In this document: positions 8,965-18,620 of the stretch, in pieces
Layout of the letters: every line of letters starts with the position of its first letter
Numbering within the stretch: the stretch's first letter is position 1
NCBI RefSeq assembly: GCF_017312365.1
Contig: NZ_BLJI01000010.1
Location: 62,001-126,000 of the forward strand
Direction of reading: 5' to 3'
Length of the DNA stretch: 64,000 nucleotides
Source of the DNA: Chroococcus sp. FPU101
GTDB taxonomy: Bacteria > Cyanobacteriota > Cyanobacteriia > Cyanobacteriales > Microcystaceae
The notes under the pieces: generated by a model
Seen by the model: the letters and a program-made list of their open reading frames with translations, nothing else
What the model was told of the DNA's origin: nothing
Databases searched by the model: none
Translations under genes and position numbers: made by a program

Positions 8965-9744
8965 TCAAAAATCGAGAATTTTGTCATAATCCAGCTTTAT
9001 TTGAGCAAATTTTGACGAATCGATTGAGGATTGTCCATCAGGACAGGTTTTATTATTAAAATCACACTTATAGATATGTGGTTTTTGCCAACTTAGAGGA
9101 ATTTCGAGCAGATCTCTTGATCCTGTCATTCCTTGTCCGATGAATAGCAATAAAGCAACACAATTGAGAACAGTATGGATCATGCGCCAACGGTGGGAGC
9201 GATCTTTATAGATATCTTCAACGATCGCCAATGAAAAAATCATCAGCATTGAAGCCGCCATCCCTATATAGTAGTGTGACCAATACCATTGATTAGACAG
9301 GCGATACACCCCATTTTGACAGCCTAAAATAATTAAACCCATTCCCGTTAATGTGGCAAAAATTGCCCGCCACTGTTTTGAACGAGCGCGATACAGCAAA
9401 AACAGGGAAACAACGGTCAAAATAAACATCAAAACAATAAAAATCACTTGAAAGATTTGTAGGGTGCCATCTTTTTGTTGATCGATCCATCCTTTGTAAC
9501 CGTAGACGACAGAATAAGCTAAAGCAACAAGATTAACACCAACGACAGAAGCAGCTAACCATCGTCCAATTTTCAGATGTTCTGAGCCAACAATGGGCGG
9601 AATTTTACTTTTACCACCATCTTTACTTTGTAAACGTCTTTGACGGGTTTGCCAAGCGAAGTTTACTGATATACCAATGATAGGAAAAACAAAAGCAACC
9701 GCTAAGACAGGGTGGATAAGGGAAATAAAGTCTTCAAATTTCAT
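8965..9744 (-). CDS. DUF4079 family membrane protein, possibly a di-haem cytochrome b561-like protein
   Basis: This 259-residue protein has about six hydrophobic segments. It matches the cyanobacterial DUF4079 pattern (HPVLAVAFVFPIIG at the N-terminus, HYYIGM later, MIHTVLN near the end). His11, His56, His157 and His190 lie in or at the edges of membrane helices, the kind of arrangement that binds two b-type haems in cytochrome b561-like proteins; this is inference, not shown. A soluble tail after about residue 215 has the two cysteines of its CDFNNKTC segment. The gene is divergent from the RnfD-like gene, with a 357-base gap between them. Confidence 0.75.
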   Translation of the reverse strand: MKFEDFISLIHPVLAVAFVFPIIGISVNFAWQTRQRRLQSKDGGKSKIPPIVGSEHLKIGRWLAASVVGVNLVALAYSVVYGYKGWIDQQKDGTLQIFQVIFIVLMFILTVVSLFLLYRARSKQWRAIFATLTGMGLIILGCQNGVYRLSNQWYWSHYYIGMAASMLMIFSLAIVEDIYKDRSHRWRMIHTVLNCVALLLFIGQGMTGSRDLLEIPLSWQKPHIYKCDFNNKTCPDGQSSIDSSKFAQIKLDYDKILDF

Positions 9745-10101
9745 AATTATATTTGTAATAAATGATCAGAGTAGCTTGTTTTAGGTAATACGTCCCTATC
9801 GATCACATTGGATTGAGTACGATATTAAGAACTTAACTTTCTATTCTGAGATGTGGTTGAGAAAATGAGCCGAAAAACTTAAAAAAAACTGAAAACACAT
9901 TGTAACTACATTTTAGTCGCCATTTTCATCGCAAAAAAGAAGTTTTTGTTACTGTTGTTATTGAAACTTTACATTAATAGGATTGACTAAATACAAGAAT
10001 ATTGCTGATCAAAATAGTTGTTACGGAAAGTGAAACAGGAACTTGAGCATTTAAAAGTCAATGTCATAATTGGAAAATTAACAATCGATGAATCTTTGCT
10101 C
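9745..10101. other. Divergent intergenic region between the DUF4079 and RnfD-like genes
   Basis: This is 357 bases of AT-rich sequence. It must contain the promoters of both divergent genes. A plausible plus-strand promoter lies around 9955-9980 (TTGTTA, then TACATT 17 or so bases on), but I cannot support a specific site. No RNA gene, repeat or convincing small gene is seen. Confidence 0.3.
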
Positions 10102-10982
10102 ATGTTTTTCTCGTTTAAAGATGCGCGTGATTATCAAATTTTGTTTTTGTCATTGTTCCTTAGTTTAGGAATTATGACTCGTGCTTGGACAATTAGGATT
10201 GATTGTGTTGTGGTTGCTTTAATCAGTTGTTTACTCACACAGTTTATTTTAACTTGTTGGTCAGTTAATGAACTAAAACAACAGGAAAGTTTTTTTTTGA
10301 GCAATGGAGTTTTAAGTTTAAAGAATTTCCTATCTCTAATTTAAAAAGTGCTGTTATTACTGCGTTAGGACTAAGTTTATTACTGCGAGTTAATGATGTT
10401 AAAACAATGGCGATCGCTGGATGTTTAGCCATTGCTAGTAAAATTTTCTTTCAGTCAAAAAATAAACATTTTTTTAATCCTGCAAATTTTGGACTTATTA
10501 CAACTCTACTCTTAACTAAAGATGCTTGGATATCCATTGGGCAATGGGGAAGTGATTGGATTTATTTATTGTTGTTTTTAGGTCTAGGAGGAATTGTCTT
10601 AAGAAAAGTTGGACGATGGGATACTTCAGTCATTTTTCTTTTATCCTACTCAAGTTTAGAACTGATTCGTAATGTTTGGCTAGGATGGAGTCTAGACGTA
10701 TTGCAACACCATTTAATGAACGGTAGTTTACTGGTTTTTGCTTTATTCATGATTACTGATCCTCGTTCAATTCCTAATTCTCGAACCAGCCGTATTATTT
10801 GGTCAATCTGTTTAGCTGTTCTCGCTTTTATCTTGGAACACAAGTTTTATTTAAAAACGAGTTTCTTGTGGTCATTATTCCTGTTATCTCCTCTTACTCT
10901 TATTTTAGATCAGGCATGGAAAGAAGATGAATTTCAGTGGAATACGTTTAAGTCTAAACAAAAACTAAAATCAATTATGTAA
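10102..10982 (+). pseudogene. RnfD/NqrB-like membrane protein, interrupted by a frameshift in a T9 run
   Basis: The chosen start is the ATG at 10102 (MFFSFKDARDYQILF); TTG or GTG starts at 10018-10030 are less likely. The first frame ends at about 10344. From the T run at 10290-10298 another frame continues through FEQWSFKFKEFP and joins the long downstream reading to 10982. Adding one T gives one 293-residue protein with about nine membrane segments. The HFFNPANFG loop and the FMITDPRSIP motif are typical of the RnfD/NqrB/RnfE superfamily. The S/T-G-A-T flavin-attachment motif of RnfD is not visible, so it may not carry covalent FMN. The next gene starts 25 bases on, a likely operon. The break may be a sequencing error or a slippage site. 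Confidence 0.75.
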
Positions 10983-11007
10983 ATTTTACATTGAATTCTA
11001 CAAAAAC

Positions 11008-12312
11008 ATGAAAAAAATCAGTATTATCTTATTCACCCTATTTACTCTTTTCTTACTCACTAAACCTGCTTTAGCCTTTTGTGGCTTTTATGTAGCTAAA
11101 GCTGATCAAAGTTTATATAACAAAGCTTCTCAGGTAGTGATTGCTAGAAATGGACAAAGAACCGTTTTAACAATGGCAAATGATTATCAAGGAGATGTCA
11201 AAAACTTTGCTCTTGTTGTCCCTGTTCCCGTTGTCCTAAAAGAAGAGCAAGTTAATATAGGAAATTCTAAAATAATCGAAAGATTAGACGCATTTAGCGC
11301 ACCGAGATTAGTAGAATATTTTGATCCAGATCCCTGTATTGTTTATAACAGAAGAGAAGTTTTTCCGTCAGCACCATCTGTATCTGAAGACCGTGTGAGT
11401 CAAAAAGCTGCTAGTAATAGTGCGTTAGGTGTCACTGTCGAAGAACAATTTACAGTCGGTGAATATGATATTGTCATTCTTAGTGCTAAACAATCAAATG
11501 GTTTAGAAACTTGGCTTAGACAAAATGGTTATCAAATTCCTAAAGGTACGAGTGCTTTACTAAAACCCTATATCCGCCAAAATCTAAAATTTTTTGTCGC
11601 TAAAGTCAACTTACAAGAATTTGCTAAAACGCGATTTAGTTCACTGCGTCCCTTACAAATGGCTTATGAATCTCCTAAATTTATGCTACCCATTCGTTTA
11701 GGGATGATTAATAGCCAAGGGGAACAAGATTTACTCATTTATCTGCTTTCCCCTAAAGGAAGGATTGAATTAACAAATTATCGTACTGTTAAAATTCCTT
11801 CCGATGCTGATATACCTGAATTTGTACAAAAAGAATTTACTGATTTCTATAAGGCTATGTTTGGGAAAAGTTATACCCAAGAAGGAAAAAAAGTGGCTTT
11901 TCTCGAATATGCTTGGGATATGAGCAGTTGTGATCCTTGTTCGGCTGAACCTTTAAACTCAGAAGAATTAAGAAAAGCGGGCATTTTTTGGCTCAATGAG
12001 CATCAAGATTCTAGTGTTTTTATCACTCGTCTTCATGTGCGTTACAGTAGAAATAAATTTCCAGAAGACTTACAGTTCCAAGAAACCGCTAATCAAGAAT
12101 CTTTTCAAGGTCGCTATGTAATGCGTCATCCATTTAAGGGTGAACTTAGATGTAGTGCTGCACAAGGCTATAAAAATAGCGTTCGGACTCGTCAAGAACA
12201 AGAAGCGCAAACCTTAGCTAGATTAACGGGATGGGATATCAATCAAATTCGGAGCAAGATAGAGTTTATAAAGAGTAGTTCTACTCCTTGGTGGCGCAAT
12301 TTGTGGAATTAG
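11008..12312 (+). CDS. Secreted DUF2330 family protein with a CxxC motif
   Basis: This 434-residue protein has a clear Sec signal peptide (MKKISIILF...ALA, cleaved at about residue 22-23) and the DUF2330 opening CGFYVAKADQSLYNKASQVV. Cysteines include the first mature-region Cys, one in DPDPC, a C308-D-P-C311 pair, and one near the C-terminus, so a thiol-redox or disulfide-stabilised role is possible. It lacks a C-terminal membrane anchor. Its function is unknown in the family. The 25-base gap to the RnfD-like gene indicates co-expression and suggests an exported partner of that membrane protein. Confidence 0.8.
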   Translation: MKKISIILFTLFTLFLLTKPALAFCGFYVAKADQSLYNKASQVVIARNGQRTVLTMANDYQGDVKNFALVVPVPVVLKEEQVNIGNSKIIERLDAFSAPRLVEYFDPDPCIVYNRREVFPSAPSVSEDRVSQKAASNSALGVTVEEQFTVGEYDIVILSAKQSNGLETWLRQNGYQIPKGTSALLKPYIRQNLKFFVAKVNLQEFAKTRFSSLRPLQMAYESPKFMLPIRLGMINSQGEQDLLIYLLSPKGRIELTNYRTVKIPSDADIPEFVQKEFTDFYKAMFGKSYTQEGKKVAFLEYAWDMSSCDPCSAEPLNSEELRKAGIFWLNEHQDSSVFITRLHVRYSRNKFPEDLQFQETANQESFQGRYVMRHPFKGELRCSAAQGYKNSVRTRQEQEAQTLARLTGWDINQIRSKIEFIKSSSTPWWRNLWN

Positions 12313-12323
12313 ACCAAAAAATC

Positions 12324-12343
12324 GGGTGAGAACTAACTCACCC
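12324..12343. terminator. Bidirectional terminator between DUF2330 and aqpZ genes
   Basis: GGGTGAG at 12324-12330 pairs with CTCACCC at 12337-12343 around a six-base loop. An AT-rich ATTATTT tract follows on the plus strand, and a run of T follows on the minus strand (read from the A run at 12315-12320). It sits between two convergent genes. Confidence 0.75.
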
Positions 12344-12369
12344 ATTATTTAAAAAAGAGTGTAATAGAA

Positions 12370-13155
12370 TTAGCTATTAATTAATTCTCTTTCAGCCGCC
12401 AAACGAGCCGCTTTTTCTTCTCTAGTTTCATCAAAAAAGCCATTGTAAAGCCATCCAGCCAGAAGCGCACCCACAATGGGAGCAAACCAGAATAACCATA
12501 GTTGACCAACTAATGCTCCATTGCCACAGAATAAAGCAACCCCTGTACTTCTAGCAGGGTTTACTGAAGTATTAGTAACAGGAATACTGATTAAGTGGAT
12601 GAGAGTTAACGCTAAACCAATAGCGACGGGTGCAAAACCTTTAGGAGCGCGGGCATCAGTAGAACCTAAAATGATGATTAAGAACATAAAAGTCATCACC
12701 ACTTCAGTAATTAAGCAAGCAATCAGATTAAATCCATTAGGAGAATGATCACCATAGCCATTAGTTGCTAGAGGATTAGAACCTGATAGATCTAGCTTAC
12801 CGTTACCACTCGCAATGATGTAAATAACTAAACCCGCAACGATCGCACCAACCACTTGAGCGATAATATAAGGTAGTAATTCTGAACTAGGAAAACGCTT
12901 ACCCGCCCACAGACCAAAAGAAACAGCAGGGTTAAAATGTCCACCCGAAATATGACCAACAGCATAAGCCATTGTTAAAACAGTTAAACCGAAGGCTAAG
13001 GATACCCCAACCAAACCGATACCCAAGTTGAACCCAAAAAGAGTTCCTTCAGACGTTTTGTTTGCTCCAGATACGACAGCAGCAAGAACCGCACTACCGC
13101 AACCACCGAGGACAAGCCAAAATGTCCCTATAAATTCAGCGACATACTTTTTCAT
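12370..13155 (-). CDS. aqpZ: Aquaporin Z, water channel
   Basis: This 261-residue protein has six membrane helices and both half-helix signatures: [10 protein letters not shown] (first NPA) and TSVNPARS (second NPA with the filter Arg). The helix-5 His in LIHLIS supports a water-selective channel rather than a glycerol facilitator. The charged C-terminal tail ([12 protein letters not shown]) is cytoplasmic. In cyanobacteria AqpZ moves water across the plasma membrane during osmotic and metabolic volume change. It is transcribed on its own, with a terminator beyond its 3' end. Confidence 0.95.
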   Translation of the reverse strand: MKKYVAEFIGTFWLVLGGCGSAVLAAVVSGANKTSEGTLFGFNLGIGLVGVSLAFGLTVLTMAYAVGHISGGHFNPAVSFGLWAGKRFPSSELLPYIIAQVVGAIVAGLVIYIIASGNGKLDLSGSNPLATNGYGDHSPNGFNLIACLITEVVMTFMFLIIILGSTDARAPKGFAPVAIGLALTLIHLISIPVTNTSVNPARSTGVALFCGNGALVGQLWLFWFAPIVGALLAGWLYNGFFDETREEKAARLAAERELINS

Positions 13156-13512
13156 GCTTTTTTCCCGAATATGTTATGTAAACATTTTAAGTAGAATATA
13201 ATTTAACAGAAAATAGTTATTTTGTCATAGTTACTTTTTTTAATAAAGTCTAGACCCTAGATTCTAGTTACCCCACGACTGCATAGAATCTTGTAAAGTT
13301 CCCGTAAAGATCGTTCATAGAAATGTGTTAATCTTTACATTTTTTTAATAGTTTGCCAATCGATATTGTTCAAGCTGAAAGATAAGAGATTAATCTTGAC
13401 TAAAAATGTTTCAAAGAAGACTTTTAGTTAAATGGCTTACTAATTTATTAACTTGTCTTCCCTTAAATGTCACTTCTCCCCCACAATAGTAATAGATTGA
13501 CCAACAGACTTT
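13156..13512. other. Divergent intergenic region between aqpZ and hisG
   Basis: These 357 bases are AT-rich and lie between two divergently transcribed genes, so both promoters should be here. I see no convincing small gene, RNA gene or repeat. A regulatory site cannot be assigned by eye. Confidence 0.3.
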
Positions 13513-14145
13513 ATGATTACGATCGCACTCCCTAAAGGCGCACTTTTAGCCGACAGTATTAAACTCTTTCAAGCCATCGGCCTAGATTTTAGTGCTTTTC
13601 TGGACTCCCGCAACCGACAGTTACAAATTACTGATCCAACCAATACGGCTTTAGCCGTTTTAGTCAGAACCCATGATGTTCCAGTTTATGTAGAATATGG
13701 ACAAGCGCAATTAGGTGTCGTTGGCTATGATGTTCTACTTGAAAAAACACCTGATATCGCTAATTTAGTTGATCTTCGATTTGGCGTATGTCGAATGTCC
13801 TTAGCAGTTAAAGAAGCCAGTGCTTATCGTAGACCTACTGAATTACCCCCCAATGGACGAGTTGCTACTAAATTTGTCCACTGTGCTAAAGAATATTTTC
13901 GTCGTTTAGATCTTCCAGTCGAAATTATTCCCTTGTATGGTTCAGTAGAATTAGGGCCAATTACGGGAATGTCTGAGGCAATCGTTGATTTAGTATCTAC
14001 AGGAAAAACCCTAAAAGAAAATGGTCTAACTGAAATTGATATTTTATTCAACAGTACAGCTAGACTCATCGCCCATCCTTTAAGTTATCGTCTCAATCAA
14101 GATCATTTGTGTGATTGGGTAGAAAAATTACGCTTACAGGTTTAA
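13513..14145 (+). CDS. hisG: ATP phosphoribosyltransferase, short form (catalytic subunit)
   Basis: This 210-residue enzyme catalyses the first step of histidine synthesis, joining ATP and [19 protein letters not shown] at the N-terminus and the [23 protein letters not shown] phosphate-binding region near residue 150 are diagnostic. It lacks the C-terminal regulatory domain of long-form HisG, so it should work as a complex with HisZ, which is not in this window. It is a stand-alone gene converging with the decarboxylase gene, with only 17 bases between their ends. Confidence 0.95.
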   Translation: MITIALPKGALLADSIKLFQAIGLDFSAFLDSRNRQLQITDPTNTALAVLVRTHDVPVYVEYGQAQLGVVGYDVLLEKTPDIANLVDLRFGVCRMSLAVKEASAYRRPTELPPNGRVATKFVHCAKEYFRRLDLPVEIIPLYGSVELGPITGMSEAIVDLVSTGKTLKENGLTEIDILFNSTARLIAHPLSYRLNQDHLCDWVEKLRLQV

Positions 14146-14162
14146 TCAATCATTAACTCACG

Positions 14163-15824
14163 TTATTTGATTTTTTTGCTTAAAGCATCGCCTAATCTTT
14201 TAAGAGCAGGGGAAATATCTTGGCTATCAAGATGTACCTCTAGAAGACAGAAGCTATTGAGATGAGCTTGACTTTTCACAAGAGCTTCTTCTAATTCATC
14301 TTCGGTATGAATATCAAATCCCAATCCATTGCCAAGCACTTTCGGTACTAAATGATAGTGCCAAGGTAAGAGATCATTAAATTTACCATCACAGATCGGG
14401 CGTTCCGTACCGTAACCATTATTGTTGAGTAGGATGATGATCGGGTTGAGCTTATAACGTGCGATCGTCGATAACTCCATTCCAGTCATTTGAAAAGCCC
14501 CATCCCCCACAAGAACTAAGGGTCTAACATTTGGGTTAGCTAATTGTAGCCCAATACTAGCGGGAACAGCAAAACCTAATGAAGCATAATAGGCAGTAGC
14601 CATAAATCTACTTCTGCCGTGAATGAATAAATCAGCACCAGCAAAAAGAGCATCCCCGACATCGGCTACCACAATTAGCTCGTTGTTGCTTAAAAATGAA
14701 TTAATCCTTTGAAACAACCGTTCTACAGTGATCGCTTTGTCCTTCACTGGAGAAAAAGCAGGGGGAATTTTAACAGGATTTGAGGTGGTAATTTCTCGAC
14801 GTTGGATGTTAGCTTTGAGTAATCCTCGAACAGCATCTACTAACTCAATATCTTCATAGTTATGAAATTGAATAGAGGTTTTTTCGCTAGTTACATAAAT
14901 AGAATTTTTGGGATTGAGATTAGCTGTAAAAATTCCTAAATTAATATCCGTTAAGAAAGTACCAAGCATGATCAGACAATCACTTGATTCTACCTGTTGG
15001 CGAGTGTATTCATTCCCCATTGCCCCGCCGTAGAGTCCGATATAATTTTGATGGAGTTCATTAATAACTGATTTTCCCATTAGCGTTTCTGCTACTGGAA
15101 TATTTGTCTTTTCAACTAACTGCAACAGTTCTTCTTGTAACCCAAATCGATGAATCTCCACTCCAGCTAGGATAATAGGATGTTGAGAGCGATTAATCAA
15201 GGCGGTCGCTTCTTCAATAGCTTCGGCTAATATATTGCTATTAGAAATATGAGGACAACTAAAGATTGAACCGTGAGAAGGTGCGATCGCTAAAACTTGG
15301 TCACGAGGTAATTCTATGTAACCTGGTAATTTATAACGGTTAATCGCGTCCAAAACCCGCTCAATTTCCTGACAGGCTGTATTAGGATTGTCTAAAACCG
15401 CCGAAGCAACGGTTAATTCTTGAAAAACGCGATATTGAGTGTCGAAATTGCGTACCTTATGATGTAATAAGGGGTTTTTGATCCGTTCGCTGATCCCAGG
15501 AGAGCCACTAATAACTAATACGGGTGATTTTTCCGCATAAGCTTGGGCTGTGGTGTTAGCCACTTTTAACCCACCCACGCAATAGGTGACACAGACTACT
15601 CCTAGTCCCTTCAGACGAGCGTAGGCATCTGCTGCATATCCTGCCCCCTGTTCATCGCACGTATTAATTAACTCAATTGGGCTTTCTTCGATTAGTTTGT
15701 CAAATCCTAAAACAAAATCCCCTGGTACTCCGAAGATATGGCGAACACCTAACTCGTAAATTCTTTCGATGAGATAACTACCGATCGTCTTTGAGGCTTT
15801 CATGAGTGTACCTGCCATCTTCAT
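14163..15824 (-). CDS. Thiamine-diphosphate-dependent 2-keto acid decarboxylase (pyruvate/indolepyruvate decarboxylase family)
   Basis: This 553-residue protein has the three-domain layout of the pyruvate/indolepyruvate/branched-chain keto acid decarboxylases: a Pyr domain with catalytic Glu58 (NTCDEQGAGYAADAYAR), an adjacent His pair at 121-122 that is characteristic of decarboxylases rather than acetolactate synthase, a central domain, and a PP domain with GDGAFQMTGMELS and LNNNGYGTE (the GDG...NN thiamine-diphosphate motif). It should convert a 2-keto acid to an aldehyde and CO2 in the cytoplasm. Which keto acid is preferred cannot be decided. Alternative starts are Met3 and Met8. No alcohol dehydrogenase is adjacent. 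Confidence 0.85.
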   Translation of the reverse strand: MKMAGTLMKASKTIGSYLIERIYELGVRHIFGVPGDFVLGFDKLIEESPIELINTCDEQGAGYAADAYARLKGLGVVCVTYCVGGLKVANTTAQAYAEKSPVLVISGSPGISERIKNPLLHHKVRNFDTQYRVFQELTVASAVLDNPNTACQEIERVLDAINRYKLPGYIELPRDQVLAIAPSHGSIFSCPHISNSNILAEAIEEATALINRSQHPIILAGVEIHRFGLQEELLQLVEKTNIPVAETLMGKSVINELHQNYIGLYGGAMGNEYTRQQVESSDCLIMLGTFLTDINLGIFTANLNPKNSIYVTSEKTSIQFHNYEDIELVDAVRGLLKANIQRREITTSNPVKIPPAFSPVKDKAITVERLFQRINSFLSNNELIVVADVGDALFAGADLFIHGRSRFMATAYYASLGFAVPASIGLQLANPNVRPLVLVGDGAFQMTGMELSTIARYKLNPIIILLNNNGYGTERPICDGKFNDLLPWHYHLVPKVLGNGLGFDIHTEDELEEALVKSQAHLNSFCLLEVHLDSQDISPALKRLGDALSKKIK

Positions 15825-15946
15825 TGTTTATTTATATTCTATCGCTGCCACCTTAGCGATTTTCTGTCACAAAAAAAGCAATTTCTAGAGCAAGTATAAT
15901 TAGTTAGCCAACAGGATCAGTTAATGAAAGATGAACAAAAAACTAA

Positions 15947-15972
15947 TAGAGACGCAATCTATCACGTCTCTA
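15947..15972. repeat. Dispersed palindrome, family A (TAGAGACG...CGTCTCTA), copy 1
   Basis: TAGAGACG at 15947-15954 is inverted at 15965-15972 (CGTCTCTA) around the spacer CAATCTATCA. It lies just beyond the 3' end of the minus-strand HEAT gene. Nearly the same unit occurs at 19452-19479. Confidence 0.75.
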
Positions 15973-15993
15973 CAATACAGGGAATTGCCATGA

Positions 15994-16863
15994 TCAATCA
16001 TCATCGGCTTGTTTTTCAAGTTGAGAAATCGCTAACTTAATAATCTGTTGGATAGATGGCTCTAATTCTTGGTTTAAAGCCTTCTGTAGCGGTTCTATGG
16101 CAGATGATGCACCAATCTTCATTAAAGCTAAAGCGGCTGATTTACGGCTTTCTGAAGCTGAATGATGCAACATTTCAATTAGATGGGGAATTGCTGGCTG
16201 ATAAGCTAATTTTCCCATCGCTGCGGCGGCTTCACTTCTGACATTTTCTGATGGATCATCTAAAGCGTTAACTAAAATCGTTAAAGTTTCCTCATCTGGA
16301 TCATCTTCTGCCAGTTTAGCCAATGTTCCAATCACTGCCGATCGCACTTCCACCGACTCAGATGAAAGCCCAGGATATAGCCATTCTTTGCTCTCTGCGC
16401 CGATGAAAGATAATGCCCAAGCTGCATGACCTTTTGTGCTTTCGGGATGCTCTGGAGAGCCTAAAATTTTTAGTAGTGCTGGAACTGATTCTCTTCCCAT
16501 TCTGGCTAAGGCTCCAATGGCTGAACCTTTAACCACTGTATCCTCATCGTTAAGTAGTGCATGAATTAAACTCGGTACTGCACTCGGATCAGAAATTAGC
16601 GTCAAGGTTTTGCCACTGGCGCGACGGACTACTGGATCGCTATGGTTGAGTAACGCAGTTTCTAAAAAAGGGGTGGCAGGTTTCCCAATTTCTCCAAGGG
16701 CTTCCGCAAAGCCAAGTCTAACCATGCCGCGTGTATCCCCCAAGCATTCGATCATCTGTTGCAAGAGGTTTTGATCGGTTGCGTCAAAGGTGCCTTGAGC
16801 AATTTCTTGATTGATCCGCTTCAGCAGTGTATCGGTTTCAGCGTGAGATAAAGGATTACTCAT
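15994..16863 (-). CDS. HEAT-repeat (PBS lyase-like) protein
   Basis: This 289-residue protein is made almost entirely of tandem helical HEAT/PBS-lyase repeats of about 30 residues (VRLGFAEALGEIG, VRRASGKTLTLI, VKGSAIGALARMG, VRSAVIGTLAKLA, VRSEAAAAMGKLA, SRKSAALALMKIG). It belongs to the group that includes phycobilin lyases and phycobilisome-related scaffold proteins, though its own function is not established. It lies 12 bases downstream of a small gene on the same strand, and both are divergent from a CpeY-like gene, which supports a phycobilisome-related role by context. Confidence 0.8.
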   Translation of the reverse strand: MSNPLSHAETDTLLKRINQEIAQGTFDATDQNLLQQMIECLGDTRGMVRLGFAEALGEIGKPATPFLETALLNHSDPVVRRASGKTLTLISDPSAVPSLIHALLNDEDTVVKGSAIGALARMGRESVPALLKILGSPEHPESTKGHAAWALSFIGAESKEWLYPGLSSESVEVRSAVIGTLAKLAEDDPDEETLTILVNALDDPSENVRSEAAAAMGKLAYQPAIPHLIEMLHHSASESRKSAALALMKIGASSAIEPLQKALNQELEPSIQQIIKLAISQLEKQADDD

Positions 16864-16875
16864 AAATACTTTACT

Positions 16876-17097
16876 TTAATTGTTCGCCTGCTGATGACGG
16901 AGAGCTTCTAAAACTGAGTCAATTTTAGCCAGTTCGGGTTCTAGTTGAGCCAACGTTTGTGATTTTGGAAGTTTTGCCCGTTGTGCTGCGATAAGGGTTT
17001 CATTTAAAAGACGCTCTCTATAGGCTTCTAGTTCTGCGATCGCTTCGGTGATTTCTGTCGAAGAGATAGGAGTTGTTTGATCAGACATCGTTTTCAT
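16876..17097 (-). CDS. Small conserved hypothetical, helical
   Basis: This is a 73-residue, strongly helical and charged protein with no membrane segment or Cys. An internal Met4 (MSDQTT) is the likelier native start if the first AUG is weak. It sits 12 bases upstream of the HEAT-repeat gene on the same strand, so the two form an operon. I do not recognise a function; a role as partner or co-chaperone of the HEAT protein is only inference from the pairing. Confidence 0.6.
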   Translation of the reverse strand: MKTMSDQTTPISSTEITEAIAELEAYRERLLNETLIAAQRAKLPKSQTLAQLEPELAKIDSVLEALRHQQANN

Positions 17098-17235
17098 TGC
17101 TCAATAATTCCAGTTCTCATCATCCCAAAACCTGCTCATGATCGCTAGTGAATGTAAAGTAACGTAAAGTCTTTTTAAGCTTGTCAGTCACCCCCCTAAA
17201 ATAAGGTTTGGTAGATTTAACAGATAACAAGGTTT

Positions 17236-18498
17236 ATGGATACGCGCTTTTCCAATATTTTTAATCTGACACAAGACCAAGCGATCGCTCTTTTACAAAC
17301 TCCTCTAGATGATCTTGAAGATAAAACCGATCGCTACATTGCCGCGTCTCATTTGGTGAATTTTCCAGGGGAACGAACCGTTAATGCGTTAATTGAAGCG
17401 ATCCACAATCCAGATCCCCATTTATATAACAAAATTACACGCCGTAAAGCGATTGAAAGTTTAGGAAGATTAAAAGCAAATGTCGCATTACCTGTGATCT
17501 GTTCTTGTTTGTCAGATGAAGATATTTATACTGTTGAGAATGCTGTCTGGGCGATCGGTGAAATTGGTACAGAAGATGAGACGATTTTAGAAGAAATTGC
17601 TAAGCTTTTAGACAAACCCCAACAAAGTTACCGCGTTATTATTCAAACTTTAGCTAAATTTAATTATCAGCCTGCTTTAGATAGAATTAGACCGTTTGTT
17701 AATTCCGATAACGAACCAATTGCTAGTTCTGCGATCGCTGCTGTGGCTCGTTTTAGTGGAGATTATAGCCAAATCGATCAAGTAGTGGCGTTCTTAAAGC
17801 ATCAGAATGTGAACGCCAGACGTGCTTGTATTCAAGATCTGATTGATGCTAAATATTATGATGCAATTCCTCAAATAGCCCGTTGTGCTGTTTCGATCGT
17901 TTTTCGTCTGCGGGGGATTCGTTTGTTAGCCGATGCAGGAAAAGAGATAGGAAAAATTACTTTTACTCAAATTGAACCCTTTTTAGATCAAATGATTAAA
18001 GATCATCCAAATGATTTAGATTTAGTTCATGAGTATCAAGAAATCCCCCCTACAGAGTTTTTAATTCAAGAACTTTATAACACTGATTTCGGACGCTGTT
18101 ATTTAGCCACTAAAACTTTAATCGATAATTATGGCGAACAGATTGAAGCAGAACTGATCAAAAGCTATAACGATGAAGCGCATAACGACTATGGAGCGCA
18201 TTATCATGTGATTAAACTCTTAGGATGGCTAAAATCTGAAGCGGGTTATGAGATTGTTGTCGAAGCGTTAAATAATCGTCGTCCTCAGTTCCAAAAATCC
18301 CGTACTGCTGCTGCGATCGCTCTAGCTAATTATGGTGATCAAAAAGCAATTCCTTTAATTCAAGAAGCTTTAAATACTAAGGTTTGGGAATTAAAATACG
18401 CCTGCTTAATGGCTTTAAAAGAATTAGGTGAAGAAAATCTACAATCTTATGTGATTGATGAGGATTATTGGATGGTGAAAGGGAAGGGAAATCAGTAG
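17236..18498 (+). CDS. cpeY: CpeY-like bilin lyase, HEAT-repeat protein
   Basis: This 420-residue protein contains tandem HEAT-like repeats (RRKAIESLGRLKA, VENAVWAIGEIG, RRACIQDLIDAKYYDAIPQIARC, DFGRCYLATKTLIDNYG, SRTAAAIALANYG). Length and sequence resemble CpeY, the phycoerythrobilin:phycoerythrin lyase of the E/F clan. The assignment to CpeY rather than another E/F-type lyase is by recall of the family and is not certain; it would imply a phycoerythrin- or phycoerythrocyanin-type pigment. The last ~58 codons have a decayed duplicate at 19263-19432. It is divergent from the HEAT-repeat and small-protein pair. Confidence 0.7.
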   Translation: MDTRFSNIFNLTQDQAIALLQTPLDDLEDKTDRYIAASHLVNFPGERTVNALIEAIHNPDPHLYNKITRRKAIESLGRLKANVALPVICSCLSDEDIYTVENAVWAIGEIGTEDETILEEIAKLLDKPQQSYRVIIQTLAKFNYQPALDRIRPFVNSDNEPIASSAIAAVARFSGDYSQIDQVVAFLKHQNVNARRACIQDLIDAKYYDAIPQIARCAVSIVFRLRGIRLLADAGKEIGKITFTQIEPFLDQMIKDHPNDLDLVHEYQEIPPTEFLIQELYNTDFGRCYLATKTLIDNYGEQIEAELIKSYNDEAHNDYGAHYHVIKLLGWLKSEAGYEIVVEALNNRRPQFQKSRTAAAIALANYGDQKAIPLIQEALNTKVWELKYACLMALKELGEENLQSYVIDEDYWMVKGKGNQ

Positions 18499-18620
18499 AC
18501 TTTGAGTATCAAACAAATTCTTATTTTTTTCCAATACATTTCTCAGCAAAAACTCACTTTCCTTAGAAAAAAGACTGCTAATCTAAATCTGACTTGTTAT
18601 TCTTCGGCAAAAAAGTATTT

